64,000 bases of DNA from Nannocystis bainbridge (GCF_028368995.1 NZ_JAQNDL010000003.1:2666001-2730000), one strand, 5' to 3'. Positions 37,857 to 47,369 are shown, counted from the stretch's first letter. Numbers and translations: made by a program. Notes: generated by a model from the letters alone, not told the origin.

Positions 37857-38915
37857 CTACAAAATACCTGCCCGATCGACCAGGCGCCAGGCGATGCGCT
37901 CGCCGGCGCGCAGCGGCACCAGCTCGTCCCGGCCGAACGGATAGCTGGCCGGGACGTCCCAGGCCGCCCGCTCGAGGCGTACGGTCTCGGTGTTGACCGG
38001 CAGGTCGTAGAACCGCGGGCCGAACCGGCTGGCGAAGCCCTCGAGCCGCGCCAGCGCCCCCGCGCGCTCGAACGCCTCGGCGTACAGCTCGATCGCCGCG
38101 TGGGCGGTGAACATCCCGGCGCAGCCGCACGCGCTCTCCTTGGCCCCGCGCGGGTGCGGGGCGCTGTCGGTGCCGAGGAAGAATTTGGCCTCGCCGCTGG
38201 TGGCGGCCGCGAGCAGCGCCTCGCGGTGGAGCTCGCGCTTCAGCACCGGCAGGCAGTAGTAGTGCGGGCAGATGCCGCCGGTGAACATGGCGTTGCGGCT
38301 GTACAGCAGGTGATGCGCGGTGATCGTGGCGGCCACCTTCGGGCCGGCGGCGCGGACGAAGGCGACGGCGTCGCGGGTGGTGATGTGCTCGACGACCACG
38401 CGCAGGTCGGGCAGGCGCTCGAGCAGCGGCGCCAGGTGGCGCTCCAGGAACACCGCCTCGCGGTCGAACACGTCGACGCCCGGATCGGTGACCTCGCCGT
38501 GGACCAGCAGCGGCAGCCCGAGCGCCTGCATGGCCTCGAGCACCGGCAGCACCCGCGCCAGATCGGTCACGCCCGACTGCGAATTGGTGGTCGCGCCGGC
38601 CGGGTAAAGCTTGACCCCGTGCACGAACCCGCAGTCGCGCGCGCGGGCGATCTCCTCCGGCGCCGTCGCGTCGGTCAGGTACAGCGTCATCAGCGGCGTG
38701 AACCGCCCCGCCAGCGCCGTCGGCACGGCCGCGACGATGCGCGCGCGATAGGCCGCCGCCTCCTCGACCCGCGTGACCGGCGGCTTCAGGTTGGGCATCA
38801 CGATCGCCCGCGCGAACTGCCGCGCGGTGTGGGCCACCGCGTCGGCCAGCACGACGCCGTCGCGCAGGTGGAGGTGCCAGTCGTCGGGGCGTACGAGCTC
38901 GAGCGCGTCGGTCAC
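37857..38915 (-). CDS. pyrC: Dihydroorotase
   Basis: 352 residues from a GTG at 38915 (VTDALELVRPDDWHLHLRDG); the length fits the E. coli PyrC class. Metal ligands in DDWHLHLRDG, the carboxylated lysine in HGVKLYPAGATTNS, His in LLVHGEVTDP and VVEHITT, and the catalytic Asp in FLGTDSAPHPRGAKE are all present. It closes N-carbamoyl-aspartate to dihydroorotate in pyrimidine synthesis, in the cytosol. No other pyr gene is adjacent. The 41 bases to the next minus-strand gene (stop 38957) suggest it may be co-transcribed with the regulator upstream. Confidence 0.95.
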   Translation of the reverse strand: MTDALELVRPDDWHLHLRDGVVLADAVAHTARQFARAIVMPNLKPPVTRVEEAAAYRARIVAAVPTALAGRFTPLMTLYLTDATAPEEIARARDCGFVHGVKLYPAGATTNSQSGVTDLARVLPVLEAMQALGLPLLVHGEVTDPGVDVFDREAVFLERHLAPLLERLPDLRVVVEHITTRDAVAFVRAAGPKVAATITAHHLLYSRNAMFTGGICPHYYCLPVLKRELHREALLAAATSGEAKFFLGTDSAPHPRGAKESACGCAGMFTAHAAIELYAEAFERAGALARLEGFASRFGPRFYDLPVNTETVRLERAAWDVPASYPFGRDELVPLRAGERIAWRLVDRAGIL

Positions 38916-38956
38916 GGCGCCCCCATAACACGCGCCCGGGCCGCGCGCCCGCGGAT

Positions 38957-41497
38957 TCACGCCCGCAGCGTCGCCAGCTCGCGCTCGCCCGCCGACAGCA
39001 GGATCGCCACCTCCTGCAGGCCCGCCGCGTGCTCCGCTCGCGGCGCCAGCCGCTCCGACAGCTCGATGAACGCGCGCCGGTTCTGCTGCAGCCCCAGCGG
39101 CGAGCCCTTGTCGCGGTTGAACACCACCGAGTCGCGCAGCAGCGTCACCGCCTCGGCGTCGCGCCCGAGCAGCGCCAGCACCTGCGACAGCGCCTCCGTC
39201 GTCTGCCCCAGGCCGGTCAGGTCGCCGAGCTGGGTCTGCACCTCGGCCGCCGCGTCGAACCGCTGCTTGGCCGCCATCGTCCGCCCCGCGCGCAGCTCGA
39301 GCCGGCCCATCGTCTCCCACACCCGCCCGAGCTCGCGGACCTCGCCGAGGTCGCGATAGAACCGCTCGGCCGCGCGCGCGTGCTCGAGCCCCATCTCGAA
39401 GCCCTCCGCCTCGCGACCGACGCGCAGCTGGGCGTGCAGCGGCAGGCGAGCGAACAGGTGCTCGGTCTCGGCGAGCTCGCGCAGCGCCACCGGGTCGGTG
39501 TGCACGTGCGGGTCGAACACCTTGCGCGACTGCCGGAGCAATTGCAGCGCGCGGCCCGGGTCGCCCATGCGCACCAGCACCGCCGCCTGATCGTTGAGCA
39601 GGCAGGCCGCCCCGATCGCGTCCCCCGCGGCTTGCAGCATGCTCGCGGCCGCGGCCAGCTCGGTCAGCGCCCGCTCGAGCGAGCGCGGGTCGCCGAGGTC
39701 GAAGCACACGCCGGCGATCGCCTGCGCCAGGTCGGCCGCCAGCTCGACCGGCGCGCCCTCCTCGAGCTCGGCCCGCGCCGACTCGAGGGTCGCCTGCGCC
39801 TGCGTCAGCGTGAACCCGAACTCGTAGCCCGCCGCTTGCCACTGCAGCCGCCCGAGCTCGATCAGCGCCTGCACCCGCAGCAGCCGCCGCGACGCGCTCA
39901 CCGGCAGCGTCGCCAGCAGCGCCAGCGCGCTCCCGGCGTGCTGCGCCGCCGCCTGCGGCGCACCCATCTCCGCCGCCTTGCGCGCCGCCTCGCACAGGTG
40001 CTGCGCCGCCGCGTCGAACTCGCCCGCCAGCCGCATGTGCTCGGCCGCCCGCGCCTCGTCGACCAGCGGGTCCTCGAGCCGCGTCGGCACCACCCGCGAC
40101 GGCGCGCCCCAGCCGGCCGGGCCCGCGTCTTCCTCGGCCGGCGGAGCCGCGAAGATCGTCTTGCGCCGCGCCGGCGACCAGCCCGCCGGGCGCGCCTCGA
40201 CCTGCTCGCCTGGACCTGTCCCTTGCGACACCTTGACGTTCGGCCCCAGCGCGCTGGCCCCCAGCGCGAGCGGCACCGGCCCGGACCGCTCGCCCTTGGC
40301 CGGCACCCGCCACGCCGGCGCGCCGCTCGCCCCGGAATCACCTGTCCCATCGGCCAGCTTGTCTCCGCCCTGGCCCGCCTCGTCACCTGTCCCTTCGGAC
40401 ACATCAAGACTCTCGCCGGCGATCAGAGCGTCGGCCCGCGGGGACGTCTCGATGCCACCTGTCCCTGCGGACATATCCTGACTCTGCTCGGCGACCGCCG
40501 CCATCTCGCTGGCGACCTGCGCCGCCAGCCCGGTGTCGTCGACGAGGTCGACCACCTCGGCCGAGAGGTCGATGATCTCGGCCACGTGGGCGGCGCTGGG
40601 GATCTTGCCGCGCGACTTGACGCGCGGCACGGGCGGCCGCGGCGGGCCCGCGACCTCTTCGCCGGCACGCGCGCCCAGCAGCCGTCCGAGCTTGCGGTGC
40701 CACGCCTGCGCGAGCGACGGCATCAGCGACTTCGACAACGCCGTCAGCGCCGAGGTCGGCAGCGAGAACCGACCCTCGCCGCGGTCCTCGAGCGGCAACC
40801 CGAGGTCGGTCGCCTGCTGCAGCAGCTCGAGCACCACCAGCGGCTCGAGCGACAGTAGGTCGGCCACGATCCGCGTCTCGAAGCCCGGCCCGATCAACGC
40901 GCCCGCCCGCAGCACCCGCAGCACCTCCGGCGGCAGCGTACGCCACGCGATCGCCTGCGCCTCGCCGCTCGGCGGCTCCTCCCCGCGCACCACCCCGGCA
41001 GCGTCGCGCGTCCGCACCGCCAGCAACAGCTCGGCCGCCGCGTCCTTCGGCTCGCCGTGGAACACCAGCACCAGCGGCAGCTGCAACCAGCCCTGCCGCT
41101 TCACGATCTGGGTCAGCGCCGCCAGCGTCGCCTCGTCGGCCTGCTCGACCGCGTCGAACACCACGACCCATTGCGAACCTGTCTGTTGGGCCAGGTGATT
41201 CCACAGCTCGACCAGCACCGCCTCGGTGGCCCGCTCGGGCGCCTCGCCGAACAGGGTCCGCCGGCGCAGCGACTTCGCACGATCGGGCGGCTTGGGCCGC
41301 GCCTCGCCGAGGATCGCCTCGGTCAGCCGGCGCGCCTCGAGCAGCGGCCGCAGGGCCGCCGGGGCCACCTCGCAGCTGACCCGCAGCAGCTGCAGCGCGG
41401 GCGGTGGATCGGGCAACCGCCCGCGCACCGCCGTCGCCAGCCGCTCACGCACTCGCTGCCACAGTCGCCCGGGGTCGCGCTCGTCGATTTGGGTCAT
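38957..41497 (-). CDS. STAND-like ATPase/TPR regulator with palindrome-rich linker
   Basis: 846 residues starting MTQIDERDPGRLWQR. The N-terminal 300 residues resemble the ATPase core of large STAND/LuxR-type regulators (WVVVFDAVEQADEATLAAL as a Walker B region, VLRAGALIGPGFETRIVADLL as the winged part), but no Walker A is visible, so nucleotide binding may be lost. Residues about 300-470 are a low-complexity linker that contains four in-frame copies of the palindrome, read as DMSAGTG, DVSEGTG, LADGTGD and KVSQGTG. The C-terminal 370 residues are TPR-like helical pairs (LNDQAAVLVRMGDPGRALQLL, read as adjacent pieces). No DNA-binding domain is seen. Its function is unknown; a signalling scaffold is plausible. 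Confidence 0.7.
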   Translation of the reverse strand: MTQIDERDPGRLWQRVRERLATAVRGRLPDPPPALQLLRVSCEVAPAALRPLLEARRLTEAILGEARPKPPDRAKSLRRRTLFGEAPERATEAVLVELWNHLAQQTGSQWVVVFDAVEQADEATLAALTQIVKRQGWLQLPLVLVFHGEPKDAAAELLLAVRTRDAAGVVRGEEPPSGEAQAIAWRTLPPEVLRVLRAGALIGPGFETRIVADLLSLEPLVVLELLQQATDLGLPLEDRGEGRFSLPTSALTALSKSLMPSLAQAWHRKLGRLLGARAGEEVAGPPRPPVPRVKSRGKIPSAAHVAEIIDLSAEVVDLVDDTGLAAQVASEMAAVAEQSQDMSAGTGGIETSPRADALIAGESLDVSEGTGDEAGQGGDKLADGTGDSGASGAPAWRVPAKGERSGPVPLALGASALGPNVKVSQGTGPGEQVEARPAGWSPARRKTIFAAPPAEEDAGPAGWGAPSRVVPTRLEDPLVDEARAAEHMRLAGEFDAAAQHLCEAARKAAEMGAPQAAAQHAGSALALLATLPVSASRRLLRVQALIELGRLQWQAAGYEFGFTLTQAQATLESARAELEEGAPVELAADLAQAIAGVCFDLGDPRSLERALTELAAAASMLQAAGDAIGAACLLNDQAAVLVRMGDPGRALQLLRQSRKVFDPHVHTDPVALRELAETEHLFARLPLHAQLRVGREAEGFEMGLEHARAAERFYRDLGEVRELGRVWETMGRLELRAGRTMAAKQRFDAAAEVQTQLGDLTGLGQTTEALSQVLALLGRDAEAVTLLRDSVVFNRDKGSPLGLQQNRRAFIELSERLAPRAEHAAGLQEVAILLSAGERELATLRA
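40214..40473. repeat. Four palindromes inside a coding linker
   Basis: Sites 40214-40230, 40341-40356, 40385-40402 and 40456-40473 share CCTGTCC(C/T)-N-GG(A/C)CA. All four are in the same reading frame of the minus-strand gene. Confidence 0.8.
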
Positions 41498-41565
41498 GCG
41501 AGCCCGAGCTTACCGGAGCCGCGCGCCCGCGTCGCGTGGCCTGGCGACCTCGCGCGGATGCGACC

Positions 41566-41579
41566 TGTCCCTCGGGACA
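41566..41579. repeat. Palindrome upstream of the STAND-like gene
   Basis: TGTCCC-TC-GGGACA, equivalent to TGTCC-CTCG-GGACA with a YNMG-type loop, in the 93-base gap between two minus-strand genes. It lies between the PLC-like gene's stop and the next gene's start. Confidence 0.7.
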
Positions 41580-41590
41580 TCTCTCGGGCT

Positions 41591-43312
41591 TCACCAGCCG
41601 TCCGCGACCGCACCGACGCCGGGCCCGAGCCCCGTCACGGTCAGATCGGCGGCCGTCACCGGCCCGCCCGGCGTCGCCGTCGGCGCCACGAACAGCAGCG
41701 GCAAGGCCCCCGCGCCGTGCGACGACGCCGCCAGCCCGACGTGCGTCAGCGGCTCGGCGAAGCAATGCTCGGCGATCGCCGTCCAGGTCGCCCCGTCGCT
41801 CGAGCCGAGCCCGCGCACGCAGGTCGCGTCGAGGGTCCGCTCGAGCCGCACGAACGCCGGCGACTCGCCCGTCAGCCCGGCCACGCCCGCGAACTCGAGC
41901 GCCTGCGTGGACGCGCCGGCCACCTCGCGCAGCTGCACGCGCAGCGGGTGATCGTCGGCGGGCCGGCAGATCGCCAGGTACGCCGCGTCGGCCTCCAGCC
42001 CCGCGCGGGCCGCCAGACACGCCTTGGCCCACGGCTCGACGTGGCTGTTGGGCGCGGCGATCGCCGCCGTCCACGCGACATCTCCTTCACCCACTTCGGC
42101 CCACGCCAGCAGCCCCTCGTCGCTGCTGTCCCACAGGTCGCCCGAGTCGACCGTCACCGCCACGATCGCCGCCGACTCGCGCTCCGGCGCCTCGCACGCG
42201 TCGATGCAGGTGAACGGCCAGCCCTGCGGCCCCGCGGTGTTCGCCCACGGATCTTCGTCGACGTTGATCTGATTGGTGGCGATGTGATGCACCCCCGCCT
42301 GCTCGGACTCCTCCCACGCACCCTCGTCGTCGGCCACCCACACGCGGCTGACCAGCCCGGCCGCGCGCACCGCCGCGGCCAGCTCCACGTCGCCGAGCGC
42401 CAGGTTGAACACGATCGCCTCCGCGTGCTCGCCCAGGTCTCGCCCGTCGCTCAGCCCGGGCGCGACGAAGGCCGCGCGCGCCCCCGCGTCGGCGCCGACG
42501 TAGCTCGCCAGCGGCCCTGACGGATCGTCGAGGTCGCCGCCGGTCAACATCGCGATCACCCGCCCGCGCCAGCTCTCGAGCCGCGGCCAGGCGCAGCCGC
42601 GTCGGGTCACCGCGTCCTGCAGCGTGGTCGCGCCGGGGCAGTCCGCGAGCAGCTCGGCCGGCCGCACCAGCGCCGCGCCGAAGGCCGCGTCCAGCAGCGC
42701 GTCGAGGTCGCCCGGCTGATGCCCGCCGCCGAACCCGTCCTTCAGATCGATCCACAGCGTCACCACCTCGTGCTCGGGCACCGCGCGAGCGAACGCCGCC
42801 ACCTGCCCCAGACACTGCGACAGGCTGCGGCAGTGCGTGTCGTCGTCGACGATGTCGGTGTGATACACGAACCAATCGCCGGCCAGCGCCGACTCGAACG
42901 CCTTGCCGGTGTGAATATCGAGCTCGAGCGAGCGGATCCGGTGATACACGAATTGGTCGAACAGCGCCTCGTGCCGCTGAAACGCGTTGTGCGCTGATTT
43001 CTGCCGCACCTCGTGATAGCGTGGGCCGCTCGCCTCGGCGCCCGTGGTCCCGTCCGTCGATTCACCGCTGCTCGTCGCCGGCTCCGTGGTCGTCACGGTC
43101 GAGCTCGTCGAGGTCGTCACGGTCGAGCTCGTCGAGGTCGACGACGAGGTCGAAGTCGTCGTCGTCGTGCCCGGCGCCTCCCCGCTCGTCGGTACCTCGC
43201 TGCCGGTCGTCGTGCTCGTCGCGGTCCCGGTCCCGGCCTCGCTCGCGGTCCCACCCGACGCGCCTCCGCAGGCCGCAAACACGACGAAGAGGGTCCGCGA
43301 GAGACGGTGCAT
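41591..43312 (-). CDS. PLC-like phosphodiesterase lipoprotein
   Basis: 573 residues; the ATG at 43312 gives the lipoprotein signal MHRLSRTLFVVFAACGG. A long Thr/Ser linker (about residues 16-90) is followed by a TIM-barrel PLC-like domain: RQKSAHNAFQRHEALFDQF (first catalytic His), IRSLELDIHTG (metal Glu and Asp), YHTDIVDDDTHC (second His) and VTLWIDLKDGFGGG. This is the pattern of the Ca2+-dependent phosphatidylinositol-specific phospholipase C1 group. The last 180 residues are a separate beta-rich domain (GESPAFVRLERTLDATCVRG). It should act outside the cell on phosphodiesters, perhaps phospholipids. It is divergent from Ku. Confidence 0.75.
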   Translation of the reverse strand: MHRLSRTLFVVFAACGGASGGTASEAGTGTATSTTTGSEVPTSGEAPGTTTTTSTSSSTSTSSTVTTSTSSTVTTTEPATSSGESTDGTTGAEASGPRYHEVRQKSAHNAFQRHEALFDQFVYHRIRSLELDIHTGKAFESALAGDWFVYHTDIVDDDTHCRSLSQCLGQVAAFARAVPEHEVVTLWIDLKDGFGGGHQPGDLDALLDAAFGAALVRPAELLADCPGATTLQDAVTRRGCAWPRLESWRGRVIAMLTGGDLDDPSGPLASYVGADAGARAAFVAPGLSDGRDLGEHAEAIVFNLALGDVELAAAVRAAGLVSRVWVADDEGAWEESEQAGVHHIATNQINVDEDPWANTAGPQGWPFTCIDACEAPERESAAIVAVTVDSGDLWDSSDEGLLAWAEVGEGDVAWTAAIAAPNSHVEPWAKACLAARAGLEADAAYLAICRPADDHPLRVQLREVAGASTQALEFAGVAGLTGESPAFVRLERTLDATCVRGLGSSDGATWTAIAEHCFAEPLTHVGLAASSHGAGALPLLFVAPTATPGGPVTAADLTVTGLGPGVGAVADGW

Positions 43313-43353
43313 GGCACGAGCTGACCGCCACCCGGCCGCCGCTGTCAAGCCGA

Positions 43354-43370
43354 CCTGTCTCCGGGGACAT
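43354..43370. repeat. Palindrome in the PLC-like/Ku intergenic region
   Basis: CCTGTCTCCGGGGACAT: TGTC/GACA arms around TCCGGG, with a G:T-type mismatch against the family consensus. The 308-base gap shows no other structure I can support. Confidence 0.55.
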
Positions 43371-43620
43371 CTCGGGTCCCGCGCGGCCCTGGGAGCCCCG
43401 CAGGGGGCTTCTGCGAGGTTTGCGCGGTCCGCCTTTTCGCGCCAGCGGGCTCACCGCCCGACCCCTGTTCGCGACCTTTCTCCGCGCTGAGCCTGCTCTC
43501 GCCTCTCGCCGCTCGTGGCCCGCGCGTGCCCACGATCGTCGGCGTATCCCCCCGCGGGGGAGCACCCACGCACGGGCCGGGCGGCTTGACAGCGCGGCCT
43601 CGCGCGCTACCAGTCCAGGC

Positions 43621-44565
43621 ATGCCGGCCAGAGCAATTTGGGAAGGAACCATCGGTTTTGGTCTCGTTCAGATCCCCGTCGGGCTGTACTCCGCCGAGAC
43701 CCGGGACGAGCTCGACTTCGACATGCTCGATCGGCGCGACATGTCGCCCGTCGGTTATCAGCGGTACAACCGCGAGACCGGCGAGCCCGTCGAATGGGAC
43801 GACATCGTCAAGGGTTATGCCATCAAGAAGGGCGAGTACGTGATCGTCGAGCCCGAGGACTTCAAGCGCGCCAGCGTCAAGGCGACCCAGACCGTCGACA
43901 TCGTCCAGTTCGCCGACGCCGAGGCCATCGATCCGACCTTCTTCGAGAAGCCCTACGTGCTCGTGCCCGGCAAGCGCGGCGCCAAGCCGTACGTGCTGCT
44001 GCGCGAGGCCCTGCGCAAGGCCGGCAAGGTCGGCATCGCCCGCGTCGTCATCCGCACCCGCGAGAGCCTCGCCGCGGTGATGGTCAAGGGCGACGCCCTC
44101 GTGCTCGAGCTGCTGCGCTACGCCCACGAGCTCAACAAGATCGACGATTTCGACCTGCCCAAGGGCAAGGACGCGCCCAAGATCTCCGCGCCCGAGCTCA
44201 AGATGGCCGAGCGGCTCATCGACGAGATGACCGCCGAGTTCAAGCCCGAGGAGTTCAAGGACACCTACCGCGACGACCTGCTGGCCTTCATCAAGAAGAA
44301 GGCCAAGGGCGAGGAGATCGAGGAGGTCGACGTCGAGGCCGAGGCGCCGGCGACCAATGTGGTCGACATGATGGCGCTGCTGAAGAAGAGCCTCACGCGC
44401 GGCGGCAAGGCCCCTGCGGCCGAGACCGACAAGCAGAAGAACAAGCCCCGGCGTAGCGCGGCGCGCAACGAGAAGCCGGCGGCCAAGGCCAAGAAGGCGA
44501 CCGCCACCAACCGCAAGAAGAAGCCGGCCAAGCGCGCCAAGACGACCCGGCGAAAGGCGGCCTGA
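43621..44565 (+). CDS. ku: Ku protein (bacterial non-homologous end joining)
   Basis: 314 residues from the ATG at 43621. MPARAIWEGTIGFGLVQIPV is the standard bacterial Ku start, followed by FDMLDRRDMSPVGYQRYN, EVVKGY-like DDIVKGYAIKKGEYV, the VDIVQF strand and the YVLLREALRKAGKVGIARVVI helix-strand pair, read as adjacent pieces. It forms a ring-shaped homodimer that binds DNA ends and recruits LigD. After the core (about 1-255) there is a long Lys/Ala/Arg-rich tail (AAKAKKATATNRKKK), a C-terminal extension known in some bacteria to affect DNA binding. The TGA overlaps the LigD ATG, so the two are coupled. Confidence 0.96.
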   Translation: MPARAIWEGTIGFGLVQIPVGLYSAETRDELDFDMLDRRDMSPVGYQRYNRETGEPVEWDDIVKGYAIKKGEYVIVEPEDFKRASVKATQTVDIVQFADAEAIDPTFFEKPYVLVPGKRGAKPYVLLREALRKAGKVGIARVVIRTRESLAAVMVKGDALVLELLRYAHELNKIDDFDLPKGKDAPKISAPELKMAERLIDEMTAEFKPEEFKDTYRDDLLAFIKKKAKGEEIEEVDVEAEAPATNVVDMMALLKKSLTRGGKAPAAETDKQKNKPRRSAARNEKPAAKAKKATATNRKKKPAKRAKTTRRKAA

Positions 44566-47351
44566 TGGCGTCGCTGGACTCCTATCACCGCAAGCGCGAC
44601 TTCACCCGCACCTCGGAGCCGCGCGGCGAGACCCCGAAGCGCCGCTCGCAGGGTGAGTTCATCATCCACAAGCACGCGGCGACCCGGCTCCACTACGACC
44701 TGCGGCTCGAGATCGACGGCGTGCTCAAGAGCTGGGCGGTGCCGAAGGGCCCGAGCCTCGACCCGCACGACAAGCGGCTCGCCGTCCACGTCGAGGACCA
44801 CCCGCTCGAGTACGGCGGCTTCGAGGGCACCATCCCGCAGGGCGAGTACGGCGGCGGCTCGGTGGTGCTGTGGGACCGCGGGCGCTGGTACCCCGAGGGC
44901 GATGCGCGCGCCGACTACCGCGCCGGCAAGCTCAAGTTCCGCTTCGACGGCCACAAGCTCCACGGCGCCTACACGCTGGTGCGCATGCACGGCCGTCGGG
45001 GCGACGATCACGACAACTGGCTGCTGATCAAGGAAGCCGACGAGGAGGCCAGCGACGACGGCGAAGCCCTGGTGCGCGACCAACCCGAGAGCGTGATCAG
45101 CGGCCGTACCGTCGAAGAGGTCGCCGCCGGCGTGCCCGCGAAGAAGCAGGCCAGGAACAAGAAAAAGGCGACGAAGAAGGCTCCTGCCAAGAAGACCCCC
45201 AAGAAATCGACCCCCAAGAAGGCGACCGCCAAGAAGGCGGCCAAAGTCGCGGCAAAGAAAGCCCCCGCCAAGAAATCCGCGGCCAAGAAGTCGACCGCCA
45301 AGAAGGCGGCCAAAGTCGCGGCAAAGAAAATCCCCGCCAAGAAGACAGCCAAGAAATCCACGACCAAGAAGACCGCCGCCAAGAAATCCGCCAAGAAGAC
45401 CCCCGCGATCAAGGCCACCAGCCGGCCGCGCGCCACCCGGAAGAAGACCAGCAAGAAGACCGCCGCCAAGGCCGAATCTGCCCCAGCGCGCGCGCTCCCG
45501 GCCCGCATCGCCCCCGAGCTGGCCACCCTGGTAGAAAAAGTCCCGCCCGGCGACGAGTGGGTCCACGAGATCAAGTTCGACGGCTATCGCCTGCTCGTCC
45601 GCCTCGACGGTGACGACATTCGCCTCATCACCCGCGGCGAGCAGGACTGGACCGAGCGGCTCGCCCCGCTCGCCAAATCACTACAGCGGCGCTTCGGCGA
45701 CCGGCGCCTGCTCGTCGACGGCGAGCTCGTGCACGTCGACGACGACGGCCTCACTCGCTTCGGCCCGCTGCAGGCCGCCCTCGCCGAGGAGCGCACCGGG
45801 GAGCTCGTGTTTTATGCCTTCGACCTGCTCCACCTCGACGGTCACGACCTGCGCGGCCTCCCGCTGGTCGAGCGCAAAGAGCTGCTCGCCGCCCTGCTCC
45901 CGCCCGAGGACGCCCCCGGGCGCGTGCGCCTGTCGGAGCACGTCGTCGGCGGCGGCGAGGAGCTGCTCGCACGCGCCTGCTCGCTCGGCCTCGAGGGCAT
46001 CCTCGCCAAGCGCGCCGACGCCCCCTATCGCAGCGGCCGCACCCGCGACTGGCTGAAGATCAAGTGCGGCCGCCGCCAGGAGGTCGTCGTCGGCGGCTAC
46101 GCGACCGCGCGCAGCGGCCCGCGGGCCCTCGGTGCCCTGCTGATCGGCGTATTCGACGACGACGGCAAATTGCAGTACGCCGGCAAGGTCGGCACCGGCT
46201 TCGATTTCGCCGAGGCCGCCCGGCTCAAAAAATTGCTCGCCGCCCGCGAGGCCCCGCGCTCCCCCTTCGCCGGCCGCCTCCCGCCCGGCCTCGGCGACGT
46301 CCATTTCGTCCGCCCCGACGTCGTCATCGAGGTCCGCTTCGGCGAGTGGACCCGCGACGATCGCATGCGTCACGCCGTCTACGAGGGCGTGCGCGAGGAC
46401 AAGCGGCCCAAGCAGGTCCAGCGCGAGACCCCGGCCGCCGCCCCGACCAGCGCCACGACCGAGGTCCTCGGCGTCGCCTTGAGCAACCCCGGCCGCGTGC
46501 TGTGGCCGGACGATGGCATCACCAAGCGCGACCTCGCCGAGTACTACGAGAAGATCGCCGGGTGGATCCTCCCGCAGGTCGCCGAGCGCCCGCTCAGCCT
46601 CGTGCGCTGCCCTGACGGCGTCGGCAAGCCGTGCTTCTTCCAGCGCCACATGAAGCACGACCTGCCCGAAGGCATCCACGCGATCGATCTCGACGGCGAC
46701 GGCGAGCCGGCCTACGTCTACGTCCGCGACGCCGCGGGCCTGGTCGGCCTGGCCCAGATCGGCGTGCTCGAGCTGCACGCCTGGGGCGCCACCGTCGCCG
46801 ATCCCGACGGCCCCGACCGCCTGGTCCTCGACCTCGACCCTGCCGAGGATGTCCCCTGGGACATGGTCAAAGGGGCAGCCCGGGCCATGCACGAGCGCCT
46901 CGCCCAGCTCGACCTCGACAGCTTTTTGAAGACCACCGGCGGCAAGGGCTTGCACGTCGTCGTCCCGCTGACCGCCGGTCGCCAGAGCTGGGCCGAGGTC
47001 AAGGCGTTCGCCCGCGGGATCGCCCGCGAGTTCAGCCTCGCCGACCCCGAGCATTTTGTCGACGTCGCCGCCAAGCTCAAGCGGCGCGGCAAGATCTACA
47101 TCGACTACCTCCGCAACGACCGCAAGGCCACCAGCGTCGCCGCCTACTCGCCGCGGGCTCGCCCCGGCGCGCCCGTGTCGGTCCCGCTGCGCTGGTCCGA
47201 GCTCGCGGGCCTCGAAGCCCCGCAGACCTACGACCTCACAAGCACCGTCGCTCGCCTCGCCAAGCTGCGCAGCGACCCCTGGCGCGAGCTGGCGCGCGTC
47301 CGCCAGGTCCTGACGCCCGCCCGTCTGCGCGCCGTCGGCGTCAAGAAATAA
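44565..47351 (+). CDS. ligD: DNA ligase D (phosphoesterase, ligase, polymerase)
   Basis: 928 residues from the ATG at 44565, in the TGATG overlap with Ku. Order of domains: 3'-phosphoesterase about 10-170 (FIIHKHAATRLHYDLRLE; HVEDHPLEYGGFEGTIP), ATP-dependent ligase about 310-620 (EIKFDGYR with nucleophile Lys337; DGELVHVD; LEGILAKR; RDWLKIKC), and primase-polymerase about 640-928 (LSNPGRVLWPDDGITKRDLA; LDLDPAEDVPW; TTGGKGLHVVVPL; KIYIDYLRND). Residues about 195-310 are an unusual histone H1-like run of AKK, SKK and TKK repeats, much longer than the usual linker. It may add DNA affinity. With Ku it repairs double-strand breaks. Confidence 0.96.
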   Translation: MASLDSYHRKRDFTRTSEPRGETPKRRSQGEFIIHKHAATRLHYDLRLEIDGVLKSWAVPKGPSLDPHDKRLAVHVEDHPLEYGGFEGTIPQGEYGGGSVVLWDRGRWYPEGDARADYRAGKLKFRFDGHKLHGAYTLVRMHGRRGDDHDNWLLIKEADEEASDDGEALVRDQPESVISGRTVEEVAAGVPAKKQARNKKKATKKAPAKKTPKKSTPKKATAKKAAKVAAKKAPAKKSAAKKSTAKKAAKVAAKKIPAKKTAKKSTTKKTAAKKSAKKTPAIKATSRPRATRKKTSKKTAAKAESAPARALPARIAPELATLVEKVPPGDEWVHEIKFDGYRLLVRLDGDDIRLITRGEQDWTERLAPLAKSLQRRFGDRRLLVDGELVHVDDDGLTRFGPLQAALAEERTGELVFYAFDLLHLDGHDLRGLPLVERKELLAALLPPEDAPGRVRLSEHVVGGGEELLARACSLGLEGILAKRADAPYRSGRTRDWLKIKCGRRQEVVVGGYATARSGPRALGALLIGVFDDDGKLQYAGKVGTGFDFAEAARLKKLLAAREAPRSPFAGRLPPGLGDVHFVRPDVVIEVRFGEWTRDDRMRHAVYEGVREDKRPKQVQRETPAAAPTSATTEVLGVALSNPGRVLWPDDGITKRDLAEYYEKIAGWILPQVAERPLSLVRCPDGVGKPCFFQRHMKHDLPEGIHAIDLDGDGEPAYVYVRDAAGLVGLAQIGVLELHAWGATVADPDGPDRLVLDLDPAEDVPWDMVKGAARAMHERLAQLDLDSFLKTTGGKGLHVVVPLTAGRQSWAEVKAFARGIAREFSLADPEHFVDVAAKLKRRGKIYIDYLRNDRKATSVAAYSPRARPGAPVSVPLRWSELAGLEAPQTYDLTSTVARLAKLRSDPWRELARVRQVLTPARLRAVGVKK

Positions 47352-47369
47352 CATGCCTCTTCGGGCATG
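47352..47369. terminator. Hairpin between LigD and PHA-system genes
   Basis: CATGCC-TCTTCG-GGCATG is a 6-bp stem one base after the LigD TAA. The arms carry CATGCC in place of CATGTCC. It sits between convergent genes (stops 47351 and 47396), so it may end transcription from both sides; there is no T run. Confidence 0.5.

Noticed and set aside
46848..46866. GATGTCCCCTGGGACATG palindrome inside LigD
   Set aside because: It falls on the conserved DVPWDMV segment that is usual in LigD polymerase domains, so it probably arose by codon choice and not by insertion.
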